Assembly: GCA_910574455.1 (NCBI GenBank)
Contig: CAJSYZ010000004.1
Coordinates: 3,978,599 to 4,042,598 of the forward strand
DNA: 64,000 nt
Reading direction: 5' to 3'
DNA from: Trichaptum fuscoviolaceum
Taxonomy: Eukaryota > Basidiomycota > Agaricomycetes > Hymenochaetales > Trichaptaceae
Below the pieces are notes generated by a model. That model was not told the DNA's origin, searched no databases, and saw nothing but the letters and a program-made list of their open reading frames with translations. The translations under genes were made by a program, and so were the position numbers. Positions 1 to 12,400 of this stretch are shown here, piece by piece. Position 1 is the stretch's first letter. Each line of letters opens with the position of its first letter.

Positions 1-1677
1 ATGTACACATCTATCCTCGTACAGCATCTTGAACTCCCATTCGACGAACTGTCGTCATGGTTGGAGGAAATGGTAGAGAGTCTTCTTCATGATTACGACG
101 ACGCCGAAAGTGCTCTTAAGGCCACAGGAAGCAAGCAAGCTACAAATTCTGCCCTCGAGAGCAAGAGCAAAGCAGTTTTGACTATACAGCTGTTGCTCGG
201 TTGCATTCGAAAGATTTTGGAAACGCAGACTATGGAACCTGATGGACCCGTGGTTACTCGCTATCCTCCACTAATTCTCATAGATGCTCGTACGTTAATT
301 TTCATTTCTACATCATACCTTTTTGCTAATTAGCAACAGCTTGGATCAAGAAAATATTTGCCAAGAAGGATCTAACTGCGACATTCACAACTCGGATGGA
401 GATCCTAAAGCTCCTACTGTCCTTTCTGGATGCTCGGAATAGGATTGTGCCTCCTTCGCGAAGGCCTGCGCTGGCTGCTCTCGCTGAGACGGAGACACAA
501 GAAAGCCAGGATGAGTATGGGCCATTTGACATAGACATAAACGACCCGGATCTCATAGCTGCTCTTGACAACGGCGGAGAGAATCCGGCGGTCGACGAGA
601 ATAAATCCAACGATGTCAAGGTTGCAGAGGTAAGTCAAGTTGCCGATTCCTTAAGTTGTTTAAAATTAAGTTACGTTCAGATAATGGATTCGTGCATTCT
701 TCCACTTGTACTACGACTGATGATGCAGCAAGTGCACGATTCGACCACGTCGGCTGAAAACAGACTTGAGGATTACTGGCTGGACATCGACAAGTGGGTC
801 GATTGCTGGGTTCGATGTGCTTCCATTGTTGTAGCGAACGAAAAGAGGGTAGGTCGTGAGATGTATCTTGTCAGTGCTTAGCTGATGCCCCTTCATAGAA
901 TTGGTCTCACTATCTGAACCTGGGTTCCCAATCTTGGAAAATAATTAGCGACTCTTCTCTGAGGCGTCGGGTTGGGTTGCGGTTCATGTGGGGCCTATTG
1001 ATTTGCGATCCTATGTCTTACAAGGTGATTAGCCCTTCGGGATCGTCGCAATTCACTCCTGAGTTTCTTTTCTTCTCTTCTAGGAACATCAGGAAAGCTA
1101 TCACGAAGTGCTCCTGGAGTCTATGGTTGCCCACAAAGTGACTGTTGAGCACGAATATATTTCGCTACTTTTCTCAATAGACGGTCTACGACATTGTATG
1201 CTCCGTGGCATACCCATTCACCGAGAGGACGAAACGGGTGACTTCAAGCTGACGAAGTCGCAATACATGGACCAGCGCTTAGGCATAATCGACGGCAAGT
1301 TGAACCATCCGACGACTCTGCGGCAATAGACATTAACATGAGCTTTAGGTATACTCGGAAATCTTGATACGAATCTCACAAAGTGCGCTCGGGGAGAATT
1401 TCATCTGCAATACATATGCAACAGATGGGTCGACTTTACTCTGACCATGCTCTCGACCATGAAAGATATCCTTGAGGTATGCTGGAGGTTGTATATACCA
1501 CAGCAAATGCTAATCGATTTCGCCCATCAGAATGTCCAGAACGAAATTGACAAAGCATTATATCAAAATTTCTCTTCGAAACTCTTCAATGCCATAAAAA
1601 GCCACCAGCAGTTACGATCGCACCACCGTCTTTCGCCCATGGTTGCATGGGCAGCAACCTTGAGCTCCAGCGCTTGA
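1..1677 (+). CDS. mms22: Mms22/Mus7 family DNA-repair protein, 3' part
   Basis: The gene enters from the left edge, so only the C-terminal region is visible. Seven exons can be joined: about 1-288, 348-629, 681-848, 899-1024, 1084-1294, 1349-1476 and 1531-1677 (stop TGA). The most telling block is NWSHYLNLGSQSW followed by RRRVGLRFMWGLL and CDPMSYK, then a segment with VEHEYISLL; this order matches the conserved C-terminal half of the fungal Mus7/Mms22 family. The family acts with the Rtt101-type cullin ubiquitin ligase in repair of stalled or broken replication forks in the nucleus. The intron after position 1294 appears to use a GC donor (g|gcaagt), which restores the frame. The family assignment rests on remembered conservation. 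The whole 3' reading frame looks intact. Confidence 0.72.
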
Positions 1678-2073
1678 TCTATCCAGAGTTTAACGTCAGG
1701 CTTCCTTATAGTATAAGATGTTCTATTCATTGTGCGTTATCGCTTGCATCCTCGCAAGTATCACATCACTGTATCCATAGCACAACATATCAATCACTCC
1801 ATATCCTATCTTTTGCTATCTTTTGCCTCCTGTTTGATGGGCGCGTGCGCACTGACACGTGATCGCGTGTGCAATTCGATCGCGTCCTTTGATCGACGGC
1901 GGGACGTCCGTGACGACAGGATGCCAGCCGGCGTCGTTGTTGTGGCTAGCGCTTGTGAGTATAGTGCCCGCGCAAATGAAGGCTTATCGGACATTGCTCT
2001 CTTGATCTCTAACCATCACCATCTAAAGAACCATACAACTTCCTGACATCCTCTTGAACGCCTAAACTGCGCA
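1678..2073. other. Intergenic gap between mms22 and the DUF1295 gene
   Basis: These 396 bases separate two genes on the same strand. They should hold the terminator of the first and the promoter of the second. The stretch 1840-1900 is rich in CG-containing 6-mers (gcgcgtgcgcac, cacgtgatcgcgtgtg) and includes a CACGTG E-box-like hexamer near 1856. No ORF looks real. Confidence 0.4.
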
Positions 2074-3667
2074 ATGGCTCCTGTCCATGCGCTGGACAGA
2101 TATTATCTTGGGATCACCGTATTGGTTACCGTTGGGTGGCAAGCTCTGGGGTTTCTAATAGCCTGGACGCTTCAGGTGAGCAAGAAACAATTTAACGACG
2201 TCCTGCGCTCATATCGGTAGCCTTAGTTTGATAAGATTACTGATTTCACTGGAGGTATGCATTTGTCTTCCCATCTTGTTCATTCAGCTTAAGTTTTTGC
2301 TTCCAGGATCCAATTTCTTCCTCTTATGTGAGCCTTTTCACATCTGAAAACTTACTCTATCACTTATATGATACTCGAAGCTCTCTTGACACTACTTATC
2401 GGAAACACGTTCTACGCTCGCAATATTGTAGCCAGTGTTCTGGTTATGATCTGGTCCACTCGCCTCGCAGGTGAAACAAAGGAGTCGAGCTTCCATCTAT
2501 CACACTTACTCTTTTATGTATAATCAGGGTTCTTGTTATTCCGTGTACTGAAAACAGGCAGTGACTCGCGTTTCGACGAGATCAGGTCTCATTTCTTCAA
2601 GTTCATGGGTAACAATATTCAGTCTAATCGCGATACCCGCTTGAAACGCTGATTCATCTTGTGCATCACTAGGATTTTGGATTGGTCAAATTGTATGGGT
2701 GAGACACCTTCAATTACATACAGTACACATGATCGTATCTAACGGAGCAGTACGTATTTTAGGTCTGGACAGTATCACTTCCTTTAATCATCCTCAATTC
2801 TCCCGCGGTCTCTGACCCGAGGCTTGGGGGTAGCAACCCTTCGTTCGGCCAATCCAGAGACATAGCTGGGATTGTGTTATGGGCGATAGGGTGGATAATC
2901 GAATCGGTTGCTGACATCCAAAAGGTAAGGTTCTGTCTCATTTGTTTCTTGTTTAGCCTTAAAGATCCAATGAGTACAATCAGTACCGGTGGAAATCAAG
3001 CAAACCACCAAAAGACCAGCCTCCTGCCGTAAGCTAAATTTGTTACCGCTCACAGTTGTGATGGTAACCGAATGGCTTGAAGGTTGGCCTCTGGAAATAT
3101 TCTCGCCACCCACCTTATTTTGGAGAGTAAGTCACGGTGGAACGTAGCGTATGGAATTTGTTCGGAAACTTAAAATATCTGCGTAGGATGATGTGTTGGT
3201 GGGGAATATGGATCCTCTGTCTCCCACCTGCCTCCGATGGCGCTCTACCTACTTCAGCGAAGCGGGCTCAATACGGCGCAATCATGTCGCCGATATTTAC
3301 AACGTTGTGAGTGGTTGTTTCGAAAAATGACGCCAAAACGTGAAGCTTAGAATTCACTTGAATGGACACGGAACACAGACTACTTATGTTCGCTTCTGGT
3401 GTCCCCACAGCTGAGAAGCCCACGGCGAAGAAATACTTCCTTTTAGCGAATGGCGCCGATGCCAAAGAAGAGCATAGGAACGCGTGGTCAAAATACAAGG
3501 AGTATCTTCGTTCAACGAGTGTTCTCATCCCTTTGCCGCCGACGCTCTACAGGCCCTTGCCTCAATTCATTAAGTCTACACTCTTGTTCGACTTCCCAAT
3601 GTATCATTTCGATGAGAGCACGAATGGGCCCGAGGCTCTAGAGGAGGAAAAGAAGAACGCTCGGTAG
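2074..3667 (+). CDS. DUF1295 / steroid 5-alpha-reductase-superfamily membrane protein
   Basis: A multi-exon gene for a polytopic membrane protein of the DUF1295 family, related to steroid 5-alpha reductases and isoprenylcysteine methyltransferases. The ATG at 2074 opens MAPVHALDRYYLGITV and a first hydrophobic segment. Later exons give the family's typical order: a TM segment with ARNIVASVLVMIWSTRLAG, then LLFRVLKTG-SDSRFDEIR, FWIGQIVWVWTVSLP, another TM around GIVLWAIGWIIES, and the C-terminal signature GLWKYSRHPPYFGE before a last TM pair. The His/Tyr-containing SRHPxYFGE motif is the presumed cofactor/active-site region. The tail is hydrophilic and ends AEE-type acidic (LEEEKKNAR). About nine short introns are needed. 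Probably an ER enzyme; the substrate is unknown for this family in fungi. Confidence 0.82.
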
Positions 3668-4617
3668 GCATGCGTGTATATGCATATATATAGCACATAT
3701 TACACCTACGATTTAATATGTAACAGGGATATCTGTCTGATGCTTTGATCTGGAGAAACCCGACTTTGTATACAGCAAGAAAACAGAGAACATAGTATTG
3801 TTGTTATAATCAGCCTGCGGACGCGAACTCGGATGCATTAGGCATGCAAATCTTCAACTCATACTATTCCTGCAAGATCATCAACATTGCATCGTTTTGA
3901 CATCATTTAGCAATAACCACGTTGAACACCAGGGAAGTTTGAAAATAAGAAAATAAGAATTGTGAATCACTAACATCTTAACCAAGTACACTGAATCCTA
4001 AATTCCCAAAATGCATCAGGGAATCTTCTTTTTCACTTAAGGTTACTTAAACGGTCTGAAATTTACTGAAGCCCTGGGAAGTGAAATTCTACTGATTTAC
4101 TGATTTCAGGCATGTGGTTTCATTATTCAGGAAGGGGCCTGCTGAAATCAGTGCCGTCGACTTAAATCAGTACTTCAGGCATTCAGTCTTCAGCATTCAA
4201 GCATATCAGAAGTTTTTTTCTGGCATTCGAATTGCAGTGCTCAAGTGTATAAGTTTGTAAGGGGTTCAAGTAGTTCATTCCATAAGTAATTCATCATTTA
4301 ATCATATAAGCAGACTTTTTTGTCTGTCGGTTTGCAGTACTCAAGCGTGTAAGTGCGTAAGAGGTTCCAGAATTACTTCATTTCCACAAGTAATTTAAGA
4401 CAATAAGTAGAAATCAGTGCATCAGTGTCACGGTCCCTCAGTAGCTACACCACGGCATCCTGAACCAGATTGTATTTTGCCACTTCTGCCTCGCTGGCAG
4501 GCTGTTCCTCGGCATATTCAGAGAACGAATGCCACTGCAAGTTGATGGTAGTAAGAGCTTGAATACAGTGGCGGGGTGATGGGTCAAAGCCGAAGCTCAC
4601 CAGAGATCGACCTGCTC
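3668..4617. other. AT-rich intergenic region with CTGATTTCAG-type repeats
   Basis: This stretch of about 950 bp has no convincing ORF. It is rich in short words built on TTTCAG/CTGAAA (for example tactgatttcagg and gctgaaatcagtg near 4090-4160), which make weak inverted repeats. A diverged tandem duplication of about 100 bp lies at its right end and is listed separately. A possible orphan last exon of the minus-strand gene (4445-4560) overlaps the end of the region. Confidence 0.45.
4212..4411. repeat. Diverged tandem duplication, unit about 100 bp
   Basis: The sequence around ttgcagtgctcaag (from 4232) returns as ttgcagtactcaag (from 4332). Both copies continue through a gtaag-rich stretch and end in (c)ataagtaatt / acaagtaattt. 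The period is close to 100 bp, and the copies differ at many positions, so the duplication is old. Confidence 0.55.
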
Positions 4618-7600
4618 TTAAAAGTCTGCGCCGTCCGTAGCCGAATCCCATAATGAACCCTCGTCCTCCTCGCGATCGCCCTCACCTTCCCAGTCCTCTC
4701 TGCCTGCGTCATTCTCCTCGCCCTCAAAACCTCCACTGCGTCCATAACCCACGCTGAAATTCTCGTCCGCATCCTTGTTCTCATCCTGATCCTGATCCTT
4801 GTCCTCCTCCTGATCCTTGTCCTCGACCTCGTCTCCCTCGCCAAGCACACTCTCGTCCTCCATATCGTCTTCCCTATCCTTGAAATCCTCGACTTCTTCG
4901 CCGTCATTATCCTTATCCTCCTTGCACTTACTACTTCTAGTAGCGCCCTCGCCATATGTATACTCGCCGCTCGCATCCGCGTCTCCAACGTCAAGATACA
5001 GGGAGAAATCCCTGCCAGTGACACCCGATCCAACAAGTTCGGTGTTCTTTCCCGCACTAAAATCTTCAATGGAATTGTAAGCTGCTAGGCGGGATCGGAC
5101 CTTCTCCCAGTTTGATTCAGTAAAAAACGAGGAATTCGACAATAAGTTAACATAGTCGTCCGTATGAGGCTGCCACAGAGCACTGGTGAAGTACCACTCA
5201 GCGCCACCAAACTCTTCTTTGATCTTTTGCAACCGGGCCACTTGCTTGTCGATTGCAACCTTGACCTGTTCATGAGAAATTCAGCGAATAAAGCCACTAT
5301 AAGAACTGAAGTAGATAGATACCGCGGTTGCCGCAAGAGCGAGGGCACCGATAGGCTTTCCTATTGTGTTTTTATCCAGTACTTTATGCCGACCCAGGGC
5401 CAAGACTAGGTGTACGGACAACACTGAGATTACAAGATCAGAGCAGAACAACCCTTGCTTCTGTACTTTCAGAGTCAATGCAGGGATACGAAGGGTGACA
5501 TGGGGCAAATTTTTACATACCTTATCCATACTATGCCAGCTTTCCCAGAGGAATGGTTCAGCTTTCTTCTTGTCGACCATCGTCTGCAACATCTTCACAA
5601 TTTCTTCGGTCTCCACCGACTTAGAACGCTCGTTGCCGACGAAACTCGAAATTGATTGTTCGGCTTTCTCGAACAATTTCTTGCGCCAACTATCAGAGCA
5701 TCTCTGGGCTGCCTACAGGGCAGATCATACTTGATTCAAAATGGCCGATGAAAGACAATAAGGGATGACTCAACTAAAGAACAGATGTCGGCCAATTGCG
5801 TGTCGTAACTAAGTTCGACAGAATCAAACACCTTCCCCCACAAGGCTCCGATGGACTTATTGTCCGGGTTTTGCCATGGAGTTGTGGACTTTCCAACTGC
5901 GCGATACAGCGAAGGCAGAAGAATGTGAGTCCAGCCTGCCTGAGTTCCGGGAGGGAGACACTGATTCGTTGCCCTTTTTTTGCCGGGAGCGCGGGATCCC
6001 TCCCTTCCGATACTATTTCTATCCTTGTCCTCAAGCCCTACAGATGTCTGCATTTCTGCAAGTTAGTGGATGTATATCATAGACATGATTTGATTAACGC
6101 ACAGAGCTAGTAGTCCGAGAGACTTTGCGATGACCAAGATGAGCCTTGGTTGCGAGCACTTCGGGTTCAGGACTGATGGATACTGTCGTCATCGCAGGTG
6201 ATTGTGCTCGTGGTGTTAGCGACACCTCACAACCACTTGCCTGTTAAAGGAGCCTTGAATTAGTACACGAATCAATTGCAGCAATTAGCTCACACTTGCA
6301 ATATGTTGCGCATGAGCCGCCAGAGACCTCTTCAAATTGCGAATAGAAGTAGAAGATTTCATCTGTAGCAATTAGAGGAATTGTTACCAAGAAAAGCTCG
6401 AAGAGAATTGAATACCAGTATATCAGCCTGAGAATGACTGTCTTGCAGTTTACTCTTGTTACTAGTAGTGAGGGTTCAAATCCTTGTTGCTTAATCAGAA
6501 ATGATATGAAATGGAGATTAGAAGGATTAACACTAACTGTCGAGGCAGCCTGTGATGACGGCTTCTTCATATACACGTTCATGCTAGTCTGTTTTAGATA
6601 GTAAGGAAGTGATCTGAATATTGGGTGGAAATGCAAGAATTACCACGGCATGCGAGTTAGAGTCCGGCGGTGACTTCCTCTTCTTATTATTCGCGATCAT
6701 GCTGTCCTACAATAAGCAAAGCTTAGTAGACGACCAGATCCTTGCCAAAGAAAGGGGTGCAGAAAGTTGTCCTATTGAGTGTCGATGCCTACACATACCT
6801 GCATCTGCAGATACAACGCCGGCGATTGCTCTCTATGTCCATCGACAGTAATACCCTCCTGACGAGATGACAGGTGAGTAGTGAGGGGGTAAAAGCAGAA
6901 TAAACTTACCGTTACATCAAGCTGGGAGTTGGCGATTCTCTGCATTTTCGCGCCCTATTCAGAGTACGGTTTGGTAAGTAATGAAGTAAAGATATGTCGA
7001 CGCCGAAGGACACAAGAAAGTCCGGCACCAGATCCATGCTTTGATGTGAAACACTCACCTGAACGGCCGATTGTCTCCTGATATTCTTCTTCTCCAGAGC
7101 ACAAAGAAGGAAGGATAAGTAGCGCGAACGAAGCAAGACATTATGATGCCACTTACCAACGTTGTAGGAGCCTGCAAGTCGGAGAGAGTGTCGCGGGATA
7201 GCTTCCTTTTCTTCGATTTATTGCTGGCTCCATCCTGATACGATACAGAAACATTGTTAATTAGCCATCGTTGTGCATGGGACTCCACCGATGCATAGTC
7301 TCTGTGAATCGAACGATTTCTTTGAACTTTAAGCGGCACTCACATTGGCTTGGGGCGGTATTGTAAGTCTCCTCGCGTCCTAATTAAACGCACAATCAAA
7401 ATATTAAGATTTCATCTGCCAGTCTAATGAATGCTTTAACCAACTCACATTATCAGTGTCGGAGTCAACAAGATGTGCCGTCTGTCGCTCGCTCGCAAAG
7501 CTATTCTTTACACCTTGAAAACTCGTGAGGGTTACTGTCTCTCCTTCATCCTCCCAAGGACTAAAGTTTGCATCCTCTTGCACCGAGGCGGGGAGCCTAA

Positions 7601-8990
7601 ATTTTCCTTGTGTCAGCCAGGCTCACAACTTGAAACAAAGATAAGGATGTGAGCATTATAAGTGAAGAAGCTGCAACGTTCGGGTTCATGATGATCTTGA
7701 AGAAGTGTGGCACGGCGGTGACCCGCCGGGCCGCCACGGTCGCTGCCACTGGCAGTGTCACTGGCGCACGCGTGGCACGCTCAAACTGCCACTGGCAGTG
7801 GCGGGCGCATTCAAGCTATCAGTACTAGTACTACTAGTAGTAGTAGTAAGTAGTACTACAATGATAAGCTTCAAGTAGCTGAGTTTAAATCAAGCTTCAC
7901 ACTTACTATCAACTTGAATTTGTTTGAATTTGAAACTCATCTTTCGTACTATGATGCGAACGGTTGAGTAGTACGACTTCAAACTCACAAGTCAATATCT
8001 TCTACTATCTTCCTTGCGATCTCAGGATTTCTGCCCTCTCCGCCGAAGAAAGTGGATCCATCTGTGTTGCGAAGTGCCCTGACAGGTCGCTTTGTCTTAT
8101 CGTTCCGTTTCGACGTATTGGGCGAGTCTATCATGTCTGTATCCTCACCAGAAAGACTGCTGTCCTGTCCTGCAAGCGTACTATGATAGCCAGTGCCTCC
8201 TATGATACGACTTGAAGCCTTTGCGCCCTGCACACAAGTACGGAAAGGAAGTGCACCTCTGGTGTCCTTTTTCCTCGCCTTTTTTGCGCGCTCTCTATCT
8301 GGTCCATCGGAATTGGCTGCATCATAACGTGAGTCAATATGTTCATCTTTCAAAACCTAAAGTCGTAAAGGTAATGCAACTTACGAACATAAAAGTTTGC
8401 ATTGCCTTCAGCTTCACAAAAGCTGTCTTTTTCCTCGTTCGTTGAACCTGCAATGCCAATATCTGGTAACTCGACTGTCGCTGTCTTGAAGATAAGGACT
8501 CACTAGCTTCAGGAGTGTCTTTCGGTTTTTTTAGCCCTCGTTTGTCAGTGCCAGCCAGCTTAGGTGCAGTTGAGCCCATCTGGGTGCGAATGTCAAGAGC
8601 CTTCGACAAATTCTTCTCAAGCTCCATCGTCTCCAGTATTGCTGTTTCCTGTTGCTCTGCTGCAGCTCTCTTTTTGCGTACCTTCTCAGATGCCTCTTGT
8701 TCTTTTGCTGCCCGTTTCTGTTCCGCATCAAGTTTTCTCTTCTCTCTCGCATCCGCGGCTTGTTGAGCCGCAGCTTCGCGCAGAGCTGCCCGTTCTTCCT
8801 TCTGTTTTTCCTTCTCCTCCTTTTCCCTCAATGCCTCACCACGCTTTGAGGCCTGCTCTTCTCTCCTTCTCTCCTTCTCTTCTTTCTCCCTCAATACCTC
8901 CTCTTTCGTTCGACGTGTTCTGAGTTTATTGACTATGGCTCCCGGGTGCTGATTGCTATTCTTAGCCCGCGTTTGTCTTCGAGTTGACAT
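4618..8990 (-). CDS. Gene A: large multi-exon uncharacterised protein linked to the KDZ element
   Basis: About fourteen exons on the minus strand join into one frame from the Met at 8990 to a stop at 4618. The N-terminus (MSTRRQTRAKNSNQHPGAIV) leads into about 130 residues of Lys/Glu/Arg-rich coiled coil. Next come many micro-exons with two basic clusters usable as nuclear signals (KSKKRKLSR; NNKKRKSPP). A globular part follows, with GWTHILLPSLYRAVGK, an AAQRCSDSWRKK segment and KPIGALALAATAV. The C-terminus is a long Asp/Glu-rich tail. From memory, the QHPG start, the W..(I/L)LLP.LY block and the GALALAA block occur together in a widespread agaricomycete family found beside KDZ transposons; no function is known. 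Introns have clean GT-AG ends, one of them about 390 bp and filled with palindromic repeats. An alternative start is the Met at 9008. The gene looks intact except for a possible premature stop at 4618. Confidence 0.6.
7690..7960. repeat. Palindromic-motif block 1 (inside an intron of gene A)
   Basis: The block is made of short self-complementary words: CACTGGCAGTG and variants (7745-7805), ACTAGTAGTACT and variants (7818-7860), and TTCAAGTTGAA-like words (7865-7935). Gene A splices around the block: the exon ending at GAC-TT (about 7993) rejoins at about 7600, giving an intron of about 390 bp against 45-60 bp for its neighbours. Confidence 0.7.
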
Positions 8991-9008
8991 TCTTGTGCAG
9001 TGTTTCAA

Positions 9009-9467
9009 GTCGAGGCACGCTGACAGGTGCTATGAGTTTCGATGGTGAATCGAGTTGGCAAAGGTGCAAGTTGTAGTTGAAGTTGGAGATGAGGGCGCCT
9101 ATTCAAGGAAAATTTACGCCCACTTGCACTTGCTGGCACTGGCAGTGCCAGTGATTGGCAGCCTTCAAGTTAGGCTGACTCGGAATGAGCCTGACTCAGA
9201 CTCGGACTTGGACACTCGGATACTCAGGCTAGCTCTATTACTAGTACTATCACAGTGCTACTGGTACTAGTACTACTCACTGGCACTTGCAGGCTCACTG
9301 GCAGGCTGGCGGCGGTGCCACTGAGTCACTGACAGCCTGAGGCTGTGGCTACTCAGGCTACCGGTACTACTACTAGTAGTACTACTAACTTCAAGTTGTT
9401 ACTACGCGGGCGTCACCGCTGAGCGTGCCATTCAACTTTAAATTCAGCGTTCAATTTACTGGAACTA
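9009..9467. repeat. Divergent promoter region with palindromic-motif block 2
   Basis: This gap lies between the starts of gene A (minus) and the transposase (plus), so it should contain both promoters. From about 9120 to 9410 it is almost wholly built from CACTGGCAGTG, GACTCGGACTCGG, GCCTGAGGCTG, ACTAGTACT and TTCAAGTTG words. The words overlap head to head and can fold into many alternative hairpins. No TATA-like signal stands out. Confidence 0.65.
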
Positions 9468-12400
9468 ATGCCGGTAACTCGGCGAAGGCCCAAACCCGTT
9501 CATCTTACAGATATCTTCCCCCCGACTATTCGATGCACCTTCTCCTTCTGCAGCAGGAGGTTCAAGAATCAATCCGCAAGGACAAGACATGAATATTCAG
9601 CTCACCCGTCATCATTTGCAACAAGACCTGCTGCTTGTGGTTACGACTTGGATTCCTCACCCAAGCGACCCGCACGACCTTCGACACCTCAAGCTCTTCC
9701 CGGCTCTCCTGAACTTCCAACAGACTTGGAGGGCCATCATGAAGATGAAAGTGGCTGCAACTCTTCAAGTTACGACTACGACATTTCTATACTCACACAG
9801 GATATCTCGATGCTTAGCATAGGCCGAGACGAGCTGCTTCAAGATTTAGACGGTCCTGATTGCCTGTCCCATGCTGACACTGGAGATGACGAACTTGAAG
9901 ACCAAGACCTATCTTCTGCTGATCTGGACTCCGACATTGGAGATTATGAAGAGAACAATGATAACTTAAAGGTGTATCACAGATATTTAAATGGTGCGCG
10001 CTAAGTATGATGTCCCCAGTTTACTTTAGCATTCTGACACCAAATATCGTGCAGCCACTCCATGCGATGAAGAAGGGAACTTCTTAGAAAAGGAAGAACC
10101 GCCCGTTTCACGGAACGAACCTGCGTCAAATGACTGGTTTCCCTATTCGTGCCGAGCAGATTTCGAGCTCGCAGATTTTCTCTATCGCGAAGAGCAAATG
10201 TCTGCTGGCAACATAACAAAGCTTCTCGGAATTATGAAGGCTTATCAACTAATTCAGTCCACGGAGAACGCAAAATCTATTAGATATCCCGAATTGGACG
10301 CGACAGATCCCAATGATGACTCAAGTCTGGATACAGCTGGTGCACTGCTCGATGGAGATGCACAAAATTTGTACAAGATCATTGACACTACAAAAGTCGG
10401 TGATGTATCTTGGAAATCCTTCAGTAACTTCTACACTAACGACAATGGCCAAAAAGCGACAAACGAGAACATCGAGTCATGGAAGAGGAAAGAATATGAT
10501 GTATGGTATCGGGATCCTTTGGAAGTAATCCGAAATTTGGTGGATAACCCGGCTTTAGAAGGCGAATTTGACTTTGTCCCGTTTCGTGAATTTCAGACAA
10601 AGGAGGACACCAATAATATCAATGACAAAGAACGAGTTTTCAGAAATTACATGTCCGGGAATTTTGCTTGGGAACAGGCTGTAAGTCATGACTCATTAAC
10701 TCGCACAGATACTTATTATCCTTGACTTAGAACAAGATCTACGCAGAAGATAAAGCAGTCCATGGATCTATGTTCGTCCCGGTCATTTTAGGGAGCGATA
10801 AGACAACGGTTTCTGTTGGAACTGGCAATAATGAATACTATCCTTTGTATCTCTCGATTGGGAATGTATCAAACAAGGCCCGGCGGTCCCAGAAACTGAA
10901 TACAGTCCAGCTCATAGCATTTCTGGCAATACCAAAGAGTATGTGTTAATAGTGATCTATTCAATTGACTTCTGATGCTTTGCAGCTGAGCGGCAATACG
11001 AAAAGTCAGATGACTTCCGGCACTTTCGACATCAGATCTTTCATTCGTCTATATCGAGGATCTTAATCTCGCTGAAATCCGCAATGATCATGAACACTCA
11101 GAAAACCATTCTCCGGTGCCCTGATGGTCACTTGCGTAGGTCGGTTTTCGGACTCGGCTCATATATAGCCGATTATCCGGAACAGGTCAGCCTTTGCGCC
11201 ATATGTACTGGATGGTGCTGCAAGTAAGTACTACCGCCCTCAGGCTTTCCTGAAATCAAGCTCTGTGGTGATGACTTACTTTCGACATTATAGATGCACA
11301 GCGCCTCACAAGGACCTCGATAATCCGGAATTTGTATCAATTCCTCGAACAAAAGAGCTGCACGAACGATTGATAGAACAGGTAGACGCCAACAACATGA
11401 ATAAAGCAACAATTCGGAAAGAGTACGGATTCCACCAGGACATTGTGGTACGTGCTTCAAATTATTCATTGGATGCGTATATTGCAACTGATACGTTGCT
11501 CCGTAGCCTTTCACCAATGACATTCCACGCGCAGATATATGCGATCTCATATCTCCGGACCTGCTGCACCAAATCATCAAAGGCGTGTTCAAGGATCATC
11601 TTGTCGAGTGGATATGTCAGAGCTTGACCACGTCAGAGCTGGATATTGTGGATAAAAGGTGATTTTTTTCGCAAGTTGTTTAATGTAAATACCATTGCTA
11701 ACATCCGCGTAGAATCAGAGTTGCTGCTCCTTTTCCTGGACTTCGCAGATTCCCCGAAGGCCGAGGCTTCAAGCAATGGACAGGCAATGATTCTAAGGCA
11801 CTTATGAAAGTATGTGACCTTTTTATCTTGTTCGAGGCAGTGGTTTGCTGATATTTGATGCAATTTGCTTAGGTGTATCTTCCGGCTATCGTGGGCATTG
11901 CACACGATGATATGATTCGCACATTAAGTGCATTTCTAGACTTCTGTTACCTTGTGCGTCGGTACACGATTACAGCCTCAACTCTTGATCAAATCAAAGC
12001 CTCTTTGGATCACTTTCACCGTTATCGGCAAATATTCATAGCTAAGGGCATCCGGGATAACTTTTCACTACCACGACAGCATGCTATGGTCCATTATCCA
12101 ACATTGATCCCTCTGTTTGCTGCACCGAGCGGGCTGTGTTCATCGATTACAGAGAATAAACATATTTATGCGGTCAAAGAAACGTGGCGACGCTCGAACA
12201 GAAATGATCCCTTGGGCCAGATGATCACAGCAAACCAACGACTCAGCAAACTTATTGCATCGAGGTCAGACTTCAAACGGCGTGGAATGCTAGACGATAC
12301 GCTATCCGAGGCTACGTGGAAAGTTTTGCGAGATGTTCTGCGGAAGAATATGTCAGAGCCGGAGGAGGATGATGCTGAGAGGATCCCGAATCAGAGGGAG

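Noticed and set aside
4584..5069. Arg-rich 161-codon ORF on the minus strand
   Set aside because: Out-of-frame reading of the Asp/Glu codon run in the last exon of gene A.
9055..9270. 71-codon ORF upstream of the transposase
   Set aside because: Encoded almost wholly by the palindromic-motif block in the promoter region.
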